Shown in pieces: positions 1 through 8,223 of a DNA stretch of 64,000 nt. A program made the position numbers and the translations under genes. The notes beneath the pieces are model-generated. The model saw nothing but the letters and a program-made list of their open reading frames with translations, was not told the DNA's origin and searched no databases. This DNA is from an uncultured Spirochaetaceae bacterium (GTDB lineage: Bacteria; Spirochaetota; Spirochaetia; Sphaerochaetales; Sphaerochaetaceae). The stretch's first letter is position 1, and each line of letters begins with the position of its first letter. The stretch lies in the NCBI GenBank assembly GCA_944389075.1, contig CALXLA010000002.1, forward strand, positions 17,664-81,663, written 5' to 3'.

Positions 1-38
1 CTTTCGAGAGCATTGCTTTCGATATATTTGTCCTCAAT
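1..38 (-). CDS. 5' end of a divergent gene, possibly a transcriptional regulator (partial)
   Basis: A strong Shine-Dalgarno (AAGGAGG on the minus strand, around 44-50) lies 5-6 nt before two overlapping candidate starts: TTG at 37, giving MRTNISKAMLSK, and ATT at 38, giving IEDKYIESNALE. Both frames stay open to the window edge. The second peptide resembles the N-terminus of IclR-type regulators, which would suit a gene divergent from a catabolic operon, but only 12 codons are visible. The existence of a gene is likely; its identity is a guess. Confidence 0.4.
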   Translation of the reverse strand, partial: MEDKYIESNALE

Positions 39-111
39 CAGAACCTCCTTGTTAAAATCGTATGGCAATTCACAACCAATTTCAATAAAAGTTTATTCAA
101 TTGTCAATATA

Positions 112-137
112 GTCAACAAAATTAAAAAATTGTTGAC
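112..137. promoter_or_regulatory. Inverted repeat, candidate operator of the hydroxyacid operon
   Basis: GTCAACAA at 112-119 and its perfect complement TTGTTGAC at 130-137 are separated by 10 A/T-rich bases. The right arm overlaps the -35 box TTGACA (133-138) of the downstream operon. A repressor or activator bound here would control entry at that promoter; the divergent gene at 1-38 is the obvious candidate for the binding protein. The function is inferred. Confidence 0.6.
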
Positions 138-159
138 AAAATTTAAAACCGGTTAATAC
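133..159 (+). promoter_or_regulatory. Promoter of the hydroxyacid/TTT operon
   Basis: A consensus -35 TTGACA (133-138) and TAATAC (154-159) are 15 nt apart, slightly short spacing. A transcript would start near 166, giving a short leader that carries the Shine-Dalgarno AGGGAGG at 171-177. Confidence 0.55.
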
Positions 160-182
160 TTGTTCATGACAGGGAGGTTGAT

Positions 183-1214
183 ATGGAAAGAATGATTGCC
201 CCTCAGAAGCTGAAAGAGCTTGAGATTGGGATATTCCAGTCACTTGGTATCTTGCCAGATAATGCAAATACTCTTGCAGACTGCCTGACTCAGGCGGATT
301 TGTGGGGAATATCAAGTCATGGAGCGATACGGGTTCCGATCTATGCAAAAAGAATAAAGGAAGGGCTTACGGATATTTCATCCGAACCTGAAGTAATTGA
401 GGATCATCCGTCATCAGCAGTAATCAATGGAAAGAATGCAATAGGCCCAGTAGCTGCGGAGAAGGCTATGCATATTGCAGTTGAAAAGGCTAAGAATACT
501 GGAATAGCCTGTGTGGCGCTTGGCAATACCAATCACTTTGGCACCTGCGGACGTTATTCAGCACTTGCGCTTGAAGACAATATGATAGGTTTTGCTTCTG
601 TGAATACAACCCCGCTGATTGCGGCGTTTGGTGGTACAAGGAAGGCTATAGGGAATAATCCGTTCTCAATTGCGATACCTGCATCAAGGCATTTCCCGAT
701 TATCCTTGATATGGCATGCGGACCTGCACAGGGAAAGATTGAACTTCTGCAGAAACAGGGAAAGAGAGTTCCTGATGGGTGGGCTGTCGATGCCGATGGG
801 TATCCTACTGATGATCCTCAGAAAGCTCTTCATGGTGTGCTCCTTCCGATTGCCGGTCCAAAAGGTTCAGGACTTGCTATTTCTGTCGATATCCTCTGCG
901 GTATTCTTTCACACGCGGGAATCGGTGCTGAGATTGGGCATCTCAATGATTCAAGGCCACAGAATCTTGGTGCATTCTTTGCTGCCATAGATATAAGTAA
1001 GTTCGTTTCAGTTGATAGATTCCTAGAACGTGTTGATGGTTATATCGATTATGTCAAAGGAACTGGCCGTGAGGGCGAAAAAATACTGATGCCTGGTGAA
1101 ATAAGCTTCATAGAAGCTGAAAAGCGTACAAAAGAAGGTATTCCTCTTCCTTCTGTTCTGATTGATGAACTCAATGAGCTTGCTGCTAAGTCTGGCATAT
1201 CGACAAGGATATAG
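183..1214 (+). CDS. Ldh/malate dehydrogenase-family 2-hydroxyacid oxidoreductase
   Basis: This 343-residue NAD(P)-dependent dehydrogenase belongs to the family of ComC sulfolactate dehydrogenase, ureidoglycolate dehydrogenase and YlbC-type malate dehydrogenases. It would oxidise a 2-hydroxyacid to a 2-oxoacid in the cytosol. Family motifs visible include HFGTCGRYS near the middle, NNPFSIAIP, PDGWAVDADGYPTDDP and GPKGSGLAISVDIL. Length is normal for the family. The start follows AGGGAGG by 5 nt. It is first in an operon with a second, unrelated hydroxyacid dehydrogenase, an aldolase and a TTT transporter, so the substrate is probably an imported organic acid. The exact substrate cannot be read from the sequence. 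Confidence 0.88.
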   Translation: MERMIAPQKLKELEIGIFQSLGILPDNANTLADCLTQADLWGISSHGAIRVPIYAKRIKEGLTDISSEPEVIEDHPSSAVINGKNAIGPVAAEKAMHIAVEKAKNTGIACVALGNTNHFGTCGRYSALALEDNMIGFASVNTTPLIAAFGGTRKAIGNNPFSIAIPASRHFPIILDMACGPAQGKIELLQKQGKRVPDGWAVDADGYPTDDPQKALHGVLLPIAGPKGSGLAISVDILCGILSHAGIGAEIGHLNDSRPQNLGAFFAAIDISKFVSVDRFLERVDGYIDYVKGTGREGEKILMPGEISFIEAEKRTKEGIPLPSVLIDELNELAAKSGISTRI

Positions 1215-1224
1215 GAGTTAGAGT

Positions 1225-2130
1225 ATGAAGATGGTTCTTCTTAGCAGGTTATATTCTGCAGGACATATGCTTCTTGAAGGAAAGCTGGATATGAAAGAAT
1301 GTTTCACCGATAATCCTTGGGAAGCAATTGATGAGATTCGGCAAGCTGAATGCATCCTGATAGGAAATCAGCGATTCGATAGAGCATTGTTCAATGAAGC
1401 TGTATCGCTTCGTATTCTTGCAAAGCAAGGAAGTGGTACAGATAACATAGATCTCGAAGCAGCTGCAGATAAAGGAATAACTGTCGTGACAAGCCCAGGA
1501 GCAAATGCAAAGACTGTGGCGGAACATGTCATGATGCTTATACTTGCAGCTTCCAGAAATCTGCATATGTATGACAAGAACGTTCGTCGCGGAAATTTCG
1601 GTATACGTTCCAGCTGTAATGAGTCTGGGCTTTATGGAAAGCAAATCGGTCTTATCGGTTATGGTCGCATAGGAAAGGAAGTCGCCTTGTATTCAAGGGC
1701 CTTCGGCATGAATGTCTCAGTGTATGACCCATATGTCAAGGATGCAGATGGCATATCATGTTGTAAAGACCTTGATGAGCTCTGCACAGCATCGGACATT
1801 ATATCAATTCATGTTCCTCGTACTCCCGATACAGTTGGCATGATATCGGCAGAAGTAATATCAAAGATGAAGAATGGTGCTGTTCTTGTCAATTGCTCGC
1901 GCGGAGGAATAGTTGATGAGAATGCTCTTTATGATGCTTTGAGAAGCGGTAAGCTACATGCTGCTGGCATTGATGTATTTGCAAATGAGCCAGCTTCTGC
2001 CAATAATCCACTATTTTCACTTGATAATATCGTGGTTACGCCTCATTCAGCGGCTTTGACGAAGGAAACAGCTGATGCGATGAGCATTGTGACAGCTGAA
2101 GGAATACTGAAAGCAATTCAGGAAAGATAG
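1225..2130 (+). CDS. D-isomer-specific 2-hydroxyacid dehydrogenase
   Basis: This 301-residue protein of the phosphoglycerate dehydrogenase superfamily has an NAD-binding GYGRIGKEV loop and the catalytic-arginine segment NCSRGGIVDE. The glutamate segment GIDVFANEP and the catalytic histidine in TPHSAAL are also present. It starts 10 nt after the Ldh-family gene with the Shine-Dalgarno AGGAG. The neighbouring dehydrogenase belongs to a fold family of opposite stereospecificity, so together the pair could interconvert enantiomers of a 2-hydroxyacid through the 2-oxoacid. Family assignment is firm; the substrate is unknown. No C-terminal ACT domain is present, so it is unlikely to be a regulated SerA. 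Confidence 0.88.
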   Translation: MKMVLLSRLYSAGHMLLEGKLDMKECFTDNPWEAIDEIRQAECILIGNQRFDRALFNEAVSLRILAKQGSGTDNIDLEAAADKGITVVTSPGANAKTVAEHVMMLILAASRNLHMYDKNVRRGNFGIRSSCNESGLYGKQIGLIGYGRIGKEVALYSRAFGMNVSVYDPYVKDADGISCCKDLDELCTASDIISIHVPRTPDTVGMISAEVISKMKNGAVLVNCSRGGIVDENALYDALRSGKLHAAGIDVFANEPASANNPLFSLDNIVVTPHSAALTKETADAMSIVTAEGILKAIQER

Positions 2131-2149
2131 CAAAAAGGAGGAATAATAT

Positions 2150-2950
2150 ATGGAAAAGCAATTTGAGCTTGTGGATAAGCTTTTTGAGAGACTCAGGGAT
2201 GGTGAGACCCTTATAGGTACTCATGTAACATGCAATGATCCGCTTCTTACGGAAATAATAGGGAATGCCGGTTTCGATTATCTGTGGATTGATACAGAAC
2301 ATACATACATAGAGAAGACTATGCTGATAAACCATCTTATCGCAGCCAGAGCCTGCCGAATTCCTGCTTTCGTTAGAATTCCATGGAATGATCAGGTTCA
2401 GGCAAAGCCTATCCTTGACATGGGGGCTGATGGAATAGTCTTTCCTATGATTAAAACCGCGGCGGATGCCGAGTACGCGATAAAGTCCTGTATGTATCCA
2501 CCAGATGGATTCAGGGGATATGGTCCACGGCGATCAACGCAGTTTGGAAAGTATTCAACCAAGGACTACATAAACGGTGTTCATAAGAAAATTGTAAAAC
2601 TTATCCAGATAGAGACAAAGGAGGCCGTTGAGAATATCGACAGTATAGTTTCTATTCCGGATCTCAGCATAATCGTCATAGGTCCGATGGATCTTTCAGG
2701 CGCGTTCGGCAAGCTTGCGCAGACAAATGATCCCGAGATCCAGGATGTATATAGATATGTTGCAAAGAAGGGAAGGGATGCAGGTAAGCCTGTCCTTGTC
2801 TCTACCGGTAGCTATAGTGCTGAGAACATCAGGTTCTGGTCATCTATCGGAGTGAACATGATTACTATAGGCAATGAGCCAAGCTATATTAGCGAGGGGC
2901 TTTCGAGGACGCTTCAGAGTTTCAGAAGCGTAATGGCTGAAGGGAAATAG
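2150..2950 (+). CDS. HpcH/HpaI-family aldolase
   Basis: This 266-residue class II pyruvate-type aldolase resembles 2-dehydro-3-deoxyglucarate aldolase and HpcH, enzymes that cleave 2-oxo-4-hydroxyacids into pyruvate (or a related oxoacid) and an aldehyde. Seen in order are DTEHT after the first strands, FVRIPWND, GADGIVFPMI, a GPRRS loop, the metal-binding glutamate in QIETKEAVENI and IGPMDLSGAFG with the second metal ligand. AAGGAGG precedes the ATG. As third gene in the operon it probably acts on the oxoacid made by the upstream dehydrogenases. Confidence 0.88.
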   Translation: MEKQFELVDKLFERLRDGETLIGTHVTCNDPLLTEIIGNAGFDYLWIDTEHTYIEKTMLINHLIAARACRIPAFVRIPWNDQVQAKPILDMGADGIVFPMIKTAADAEYAIKSCMYPPDGFRGYGPRRSTQFGKYSTKDYINGVHKKIVKLIQIETKEAVENIDSIVSIPDLSIIVIGPMDLSGAFGKLAQTNDPEIQDVYRYVAKKGRDAGKPVLVSTGSYSAENIRFWSSIGVNMITIGNEPSYISEGLSRTLQSFRSVMAEGK

Positions 2951-2955
2951 GTTAT

Positions 2956-3459
2956 ATGAGGAAATATAAGGATTTAATTACGGGATTGGCAGTGTTCTTC
3001 CTGTCGCTCTTCTATCTTATCAACATAAGATCCGTAAGAGTTTTCACAGGTGCTGGTGCCACTGCAATCAATGCAAGGACCATACCTCTGATAGAAGGAT
3101 CGCTTCTGATGCTTCTCAGTGTGATTATGCTGATAAGATATGGCATAAATGCAAGAAGAGGAGGCTATGTATCTGAATCTGGCAAAGAGGATTCATTGGA
3201 TGGACAGCCTTTGAGGATAAGGATGGCTGTGCCTCTAACGCTCTGTCTTCTTCTCATTTATGTACTGGCAATTGGTAGACTCGGTTTCGTGCTTACATCG
3301 ATAATCTATCTTTTCTTCCAGATAATCATACTGTCGCCTAATGGAAAGATCCGTGTACCTTTTGCCGCAGTAATCGCTGTCATAGCTCCTGTGATTATCT
3401 ATCTGGTTTTCGTTTATCTGCTTAATGTGCCGCTCCCACGCGGAATCATGCCTTTCTAA
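2956..3459 (+). CDS. tctB: TTT transporter small membrane subunit (TctB)
   Basis: This 167-residue protein has four predicted membrane spans (about residues 6-26, 40-62, 85-120 as a broad pair, and 133-155), the size and layout of TctB. It forms the small integral membrane subunit of a tripartite tricarboxylate transporter with TctA and the periplasmic binding protein TctC. TctB sequences are poorly conserved, so the call leans on topology and on the position directly before tctA. Its Shine-Dalgarno is weak, and coupling to the aldolase gene 5 nt upstream is likely. Confidence 0.85.
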   Translation: MRKYKDLITGLAVFFLSLFYLINIRSVRVFTGAGATAINARTIPLIEGSLLMLLSVIMLIRYGINARRGGYVSESGKEDSLDGQPLRIRMAVPLTLCLLLIYVLAIGRLGFVLTSIIYLFFQIIILSPNGKIRVPFAAVIAVIAPVIIYLVFVYLLNVPLPRGIMPF

Positions 3460-3471
3460 AGGAGGAATCAT

Positions 3472-4971
3472 ATGTTCATAGAAGGATTTTCTGCCGTATT
3501 TGGCAACCCAATGACTGTGGTCCTGATATTCTTCGGTGTTGCTGTCGGCATAGTGTTTGGTGCTATTCCAGGACTTACAGCGACAATGGCCGTGGTTATG
3601 TTCCTCCCTCTGACGTATACCATGTCACCTATTATGGGTATAGCGTTGCTTATAGCCCTTTATATAGGAGGTACATCTGGAGGATTGATATCAGCAATCC
3701 TGCTGAATATACCTGGTACACCATCATCTGTCGCGACATGTTTCGATGGTCGTCCTCTTGCACTTAAGGGAGAAGCGCCCAAGGCTCTTGGAATAGGTAT
3801 ATTCTATTCGTTTATCGGTACGATATTCGGTGTCATTGTCATGATGCTGCTTGCTCCTATCGTTGCAAATATTGCTATAATGTTCGGTCCATTTGAGTAT
3901 TGTGCGCTTGCGATTTTCTCACTTTCACTCGTTATCATGCTCACTGGCAAGGACATGATAAGAGGACTGATGGCTGCCCTTATCGGAATGATGCTTGCAA
4001 CCGCAGGATTAGCTCCGATAGATTCTGCAAGAAGATTCACATTCGGAAATGCCCAGATGAATTCCGGTTTCCAGCTGCTGGCAGTGCTTATCGGTCTTTA
4101 TGCAATAAGCGAAATTCTCGGCGCAGCTGAAGATGTCGGCAAGCCTCAGGCCCAGATATACAAGGGAAAGGTGAAGATAAAGGGACTTGGATTTTCGATG
4201 AATGAGTTCAGATCACAGATTTCGAATTTCCTATATAGTGCAGCAATTGGAACTGGTATCGGTATACTTCCAGGAATTGGTGGAGGAACAGCGGGAATGC
4301 TTTCCTATACATTCGTCAAGAATAAGTCAAAATATCCTGAGAAGTTTGGCACAGGAGTCATTGATGGTGTCGTTGCCTCTGAGACTTCCAATAATGCCTG
4401 TATTGGCGGTGCACTGATCCCTCTTCTTACTTTGGGAATCCCAGGGGATGGAACTACGGCAGTGCTTCTTGGAGCTCTCATGGTCCATAATGTTGCAGCT
4501 GGTCCGCTCATTTTCCAGAAGAATGGAGCTGTTGTATATGCGATTTATGCTGCGATGATTATCGGAAGCATTGCCATGCTTGTCATCGAGTATGCTGGAA
4601 TCAGGGGGTTCATAAAAGTTCTTGCAATTCCGAAGCAGTTCCTCCTTCCGGTAGTGATGGTTCTCTGCTTTGTCGGGGCCTTCGGTAATTCCAACAGACT
4701 TTTCGATATCTACTGCACTGTAGGCTTCGGAATCCTCGCATTCCTTATGCGCAAAGGAGGACTTCCATTCCCGCCTGTTATCCTGGGATTCATTTTAGGA
4801 CCACTCTTTGAATCTAATTTCAGAAGAGCATCACAGTTTATTGCAATAGATCCCATGGCATGGACGGCTCATCCTATAGCTATTGCATTCATAGTCATAA
4901 CAGTTGTGCTTCTAGCACTCAATATAAGGAAAATCATAAAGAATTCAAAAAAGGAGGAGAAAGCAGTATGA
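3472..4971 (+). CDS. tctA: TTT transporter large permease (TctA)
   Basis: This 499-residue polytopic membrane protein is the large subunit of a tripartite tricarboxylate transporter. Conserved TctA segments are visible: GAIPGLTATMAVVMFLP and the GGTSGGLISAILLNIPGTP loop in the N-terminal half. In the C-terminal half are GILPGIGGG and the repeat-related LTLGIPGDGTTAVLLGAL. AAAGGAGG precedes the start. The stop codon overlaps the start of tctC as ATGA, so the two are translationally coupled. Imported substrates of this family are di- and tricarboxylates and other organic acids. Confidence 0.95.
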   Translation: MFIEGFSAVFGNPMTVVLIFFGVAVGIVFGAIPGLTATMAVVMFLPLTYTMSPIMGIALLIALYIGGTSGGLISAILLNIPGTPSSVATCFDGRPLALKGEAPKALGIGIFYSFIGTIFGVIVMMLLAPIVANIAIMFGPFEYCALAIFSLSLVIMLTGKDMIRGLMAALIGMMLATAGLAPIDSARRFTFGNAQMNSGFQLLAVLIGLYAISEILGAAEDVGKPQAQIYKGKVKIKGLGFSMNEFRSQISNFLYSAAIGTGIGILPGIGGGTAGMLSYTFVKNKSKYPEKFGTGVIDGVVASETSNNACIGGALIPLLTLGIPGDGTTAVLLGALMVHNVAAGPLIFQKNGAVVYAIYAAMIIGSIAMLVIEYAGIRGFIKVLAIPKQFLLPVVMVLCFVGAFGNSNRLFDIYCTVGFGILAFLMRKGGLPFPPVILGFILGPLFESNFRRASQFIAIDPMAWTAHPIAIAFIVITVVLLALNIRKIIKNSKKEEKAV

Positions 4972-5945
4972 GGAAGGTATTTGTATTCACGCTTGCCATC
5001 GCAATTGCTTTGTCAGGGGTTTGGGCAGGAGGTGCCAGCGAGGCAGCCCCAGTAGATCCATCGGCGTGGCCATCAAAGCCAGTCAATATCGTTGTTACCT
5101 CGAGTGCAGGTGGTGATGGTGACTACTTCATGAGGACTCTAAGCGTTCCGCTTGAAGAGGAACTCGGCGTTCCAGTCGTCATAACGAACCTTGCAGGTGG
5201 TAATGGTACGATTGGTATGGATGAACTTATGAACAAGGAACCTGATGGGTATACGTTCTATGTAAACAATACATGTGCTCTTGCAGCCAATCAGCTTACA
5301 GGTCTTGCAGATTATGACTGGTCCGTATCGGATCCTGTCGCTGTATTCGCCAAGCACAGCGGAGAGATGCTGTGGGTAAGAAGTGATTCTCCATATAACA
5401 CTGTTGAAGAGCTTATCGAGGCGTCAAAGGCTGATCCTGGCAAGTTTACCATAGGAGTAAGTCTTGGAGGCTCTGTATATGTAGCATCGCTTATGCTTCA
5501 GAATGCAGGTGCAGAATTATCAATAGTTGATGCGAATGATGGTGCAGAGCGTATCATCGCGCTTCTTGGCGGTCAGGTGGATTGCTGTATTGCAGGATAC
5601 GGTATCGGAAAAGAATACATTGAGAGCGGAGCATTGAGACCTCTGTGTACTCTGATGGCTAATCGTTCAGCAGCTCTCCCTGATGTCCCGACCGCAGATG
5701 AGTCAGGTGCTCCTGGACTTATCATCAATAATCTGTTCGTTATCCTGGCACCGAAGGGCACGAACCCTGAGATTATTGAGAAGTTCAATGCAGCTATATG
5801 CAAAGTGGTGAATGAGAATGAATCCTATAGGGAGAGTGTCTATCAGTACAGCGGTCAGGAAGCCTATGCCCTGAGCGTGGATGACACGATTGCAGCTCTG
5901 GAGGAGACGAAGAATCAGTTCATGGCGTATAGTGATCTTGTCTGA
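4968..5945 (+). CDS. tctC: TTT transporter periplasmic substrate-binding protein (TctC/BugT)
   Basis: This 325-residue binding protein begins at ATG 4968, overlapping the tctA stop by 4 nt; a longer open frame from 4860 lies inside tctA and is not used. Residues 1-20 form a signal peptide ending near VWA-GG, with no lipobox cysteine, so the protein should be soluble in the periplasm. Bug-type features include WPSKPVNIVV, a loop with NLAGGNGTIG, and EPDGYTFYVN. It captures the organic acid used by the operon and delivers it to TctAB. A hairpin follows the stop. Confidence 0.92.
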   Translation: MRKVFVFTLAIAIALSGVWAGGASEAAPVDPSAWPSKPVNIVVTSSAGGDGDYFMRTLSVPLEEELGVPVVITNLAGGNGTIGMDELMNKEPDGYTFYVNNTCALAANQLTGLADYDWSVSDPVAVFAKHSGEMLWVRSDSPYNTVEELIEASKADPGKFTIGVSLGGSVYVASLMLQNAGAELSIVDANDGAERIIALLGGQVDCCIAGYGIGKEYIESGALRPLCTLMANRSAALPDVPTADESGAPGLIINNLFVILAPKGTNPEIIEKFNAAICKVVNENESYRESVYQYSGQEAYALSVDDTIAALEETKNQFMAYSDLV

Positions 5946-5963
5946 TATTTTTTCTGAAGTTTA

Positions 5964-5987
5964 GATGCCCGTATTCATGCGGGCATC
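5964..5987 (+). terminator. Hairpin after the TTT operon
   Basis: GATGCCCG (5964-5971) pairs with CGGGCATC (5980-5987) around an 8-nt loop, 18 nt after the tctC stop. No U-tract follows directly, so it may be a weak or factor-assisted terminator. Confidence 0.5.
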
Positions 5988-6097
5988 GATTCATGTGCTT
6001 TCAATGCTTGCTCTGTTTTTCTGATTTCCCCTACCAATTACTTCGATTAGATATTCTAGGCTTGCATTTACAGAGAATTTTGATTTTTTCTGAATAT

Positions 6098-6541
6098 TTA
6101 TTTTCCCTCAAGCGCCATTATCTTATCGATTCTCCTCTGATGCCTTCCACCTTCGAATTCAGATGAGATGAATGCATCAAGAATCGATATCGGATCCTCT
6201 CCGTATTCTATTCTGCCACCGAAAGCGATGAAGTTCGCATTGTTGTGCTGTTTTGCCATGGTTGCTGCATAGCAGTTCTGGGGAAGAGCGCATCTTACTC
6301 CTTTCATCTTGTTTGCAGAGATTGATATCCCGATGCCTGTACCACAGAGAAGCACTCCGAACTCGTAGTCGCCTTTGCGGAATTCCTCAACAGCTTTCTG
6401 GGCCATATCAGGATAATCAACACTTGCTGTATCTATTGTGCCAAGGTGATTCACCTCAAATCCTTTTTCCTCAAGATGAGCCTTCATTTTCAATGCAAGA
6501 TCTACAGCTCCATGGTCATTTGCCATTACGATTTTCTTCAT
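6098..6541 (-). CDS. rpiB: Ribose-5-phosphate isomerase B
   Basis: This 147-residue cytosolic isomerase interconverts ribose 5-phosphate and ribulose 5-phosphate in the pentose phosphate pathway. Seen are the N-terminal NDHGA with Asp9/His10, the active-site Cys66 in LCGTGIGISISANK, and the C-terminal GGRHQRRIDKI phosphate-binding stretch. GGAGG precedes the start. It is divergent from the pyrophosphatase gene with only 36 nt between the two starts. Related LacAB sugar isomerases are shorter on these motifs, so RpiB is preferred. Confidence 0.93.
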   Translation of the reverse strand: MKKIVMANDHGAVDLALKMKAHLEEKGFEVNHLGTIDTASVDYPDMAQKAVEEFRKGDYEFGVLLCGTGIGISISANKMKGVRCALPQNCYAATMAKQHNNANFIAFGGRIEYGEDPISILDAFISSEFEGGRHQRRIDKIMALEGK

Positions 6542-6563
6542 CTTTTCCTCCAGGACGATTCAT

Positions 6564-6569
6564 TATAAC
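6564..6569 (+). promoter_or_regulatory. -10 box 8 nt before ppaC
   Basis: TATAAC at 6564-6569 lies 8 nt before the ATG at 6578, with no Shine-Dalgarno between. A transcript would begin at or beside the start codon. No convincing -35 is seen. The box sits in the 36-nt gap between divergent genes. Confidence 0.45.
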
Positions 6570-6577
6570 ATTTTCGT

Positions 6578-8203
6578 ATGGAAGTTTTCATTACCGGACA
6601 CCGCAATCCTGATATGGATTCAGTCTGTTCTGCATGGGCATATGCGAAACTGAAGAATATCATCGACAAGGACAACAGTTATGTTCCTGTCATGCTTGGA
6701 CCTGCGAACAGGAATACCCGCAGGGCATTCTCTGATATGGGACTGGATCTCCCGAGATTCATACATGATGTCAGGGCAAGAGTAGGGGAAGTTGCGAGGA
6801 AGCCGACATATACAATGGAATCATCAGATCCTGTGTATCTTCTGATGGACCTCTTCGCACGGATGAAGCCTACGGTAGTTCCCGTTCTTGACAACGGGGA
6901 GTATAAGGGCCTCCTTTCTGCTGATGATATCAATGCATTCTTCCTCCGGGAGAGCGTGAATGGCTCAAGACAGAGCTATCTCATCTCAGAAAAGAATATC
7001 GAACGAGTGATAAAAGGAGCATTCCTGAAGCGCAATGGGCTGGATGTCAGAGCTCCATATATGGTTGGTGCTATGGAGTATCAGGTATTCCTGTCACGTC
7101 TTGGAAGATGCCGGGAGAAGCCTGTTCTCATCATCGGAGACAGACGCAAGCATCTGGAGGCTGCAATAGATGCGCAGCTTCCAGGCATTGTCCTTACGGG
7201 TATAGAGAATCTCGATGAATTTGATTTTGATTTCACATCATTCGATGGCTTTGTATATCTTTCCGCGCTGGATACAGCTGAGACACTTCGCCTTATGAGG
7301 CTTTCGACTCCCATTTCCGACATCCTCAATCCTGATGATGAGTTCTCTGTGGAAGCAGATGATCTTTTTGATGATGCGAAGAAGAAGCTTTCCGAGAGCG
7401 AGAGAAGGGGAATGTCAGTATATGAGAAAGGCATATGGACTGGCTTCGTTACACGACGTTGTTTTCTGGACAAGCCGCATCAGAGGCTTATTCTCGTAGA
7501 TCATAATGAAGCTGCGCAGTCCGTTACAGGAGTGGAAGAAGCAGAGATTGTCGAGATAATCGACCATCATCGCCTTGCGGCTCCAAGAATGCGGAATCCG
7601 ATCTACATATCATCAGAGCCTCTTGGTTCCACATGTACGATTGTCTATGAGCAGTACAGGAAATGGGAAGTGGATATCGATGCAGTCACAGCCAGGGTTC
7701 TTCTTTCCGGCCTTCTTGCGGATACCGTGATACTCAAGAGTCCGACGACCACGGCTTTCGATATCCATGTCGCTGGGAAGCTTGCACGCATTGCCGGCCT
7801 TGATATCCAGGAATATGGCAACAGATTGTTCTCCGATGACCTTGGGCTGGCAGCTCAGGATCCTAAGGCTGTCATAGCTTCTGATATGAAACGCTATAAG
7901 GAGAAGAACATAAGCTTCGCCATATCTCAGGTTGAAGTCACAAATCTCACGGAGATAAAGCAGATAAAGGACAAATACCTCGAGGCTCTGGAGAATGAGA
8001 GGGAAGCCCTTGAGCTTGACTGGGCGATGCTCCTGATAACCGATGTGATATCAGAGACATCAGTTCTTCTCTCAACAGATTTCTATGAACTTTCAAGACT
8101 ACCTTATGAGAGAGTATCGAAAGGTGTATACAGTCTTCCTGATGTGCTTTCAAGGAAGAAGCAGCTCCTGCCAGAGATCCTCAGCATGCTTGATGAGCTC
8201 TAG
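6578..8203 (+). CDS. ppaC: CBS-domain family II (Mn-dependent) inorganic pyrophosphatase
   Basis: This 541-residue cytosolic enzyme hydrolyses pyrophosphate. The catalytic DHH domain is split by a regulatory insert. The N-terminal metal site GHRNPDMDS carries His8, Asp12 and Asp14. CBS/DRTGG regulatory sequence (VPVLDNGEYKGLLSADDI and following) runs to about residue 300. The DHH motif itself is at 329-331, and the C-terminal substrate-binding SRKKQ is at 525-529. CBS domains in this family bind adenine nucleotides and tune activity. The start has no Shine-Dalgarno but a -10 box 8 nt upstream. Confidence 0.93.
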   Translation: MEVFITGHRNPDMDSVCSAWAYAKLKNIIDKDNSYVPVMLGPANRNTRRAFSDMGLDLPRFIHDVRARVGEVARKPTYTMESSDPVYLLMDLFARMKPTVVPVLDNGEYKGLLSADDINAFFLRESVNGSRQSYLISEKNIERVIKGAFLKRNGLDVRAPYMVGAMEYQVFLSRLGRCREKPVLIIGDRRKHLEAAIDAQLPGIVLTGIENLDEFDFDFTSFDGFVYLSALDTAETLRLMRLSTPISDILNPDDEFSVEADDLFDDAKKKLSESERRGMSVYEKGIWTGFVTRRCFLDKPHQRLILVDHNEAAQSVTGVEEAEIVEIIDHHRLAAPRMRNPIYISSEPLGSTCTIVYEQYRKWEVDIDAVTARVLLSGLLADTVILKSPTTTAFDIHVAGKLARIAGLDIQEYGNRLFSDDLGLAAQDPKAVIASDMKRYKEKNISFAISQVEVTNLTEIKQIKDKYLEALENEREALELDWAMLLITDVISETSVLLSTDFYELSRLPYERVSKGVYSLPDVLSRKKQLLPEILSMLDEL

Positions 8204-8223
8204 TTTGGTGCTGTAGCAAAGAC

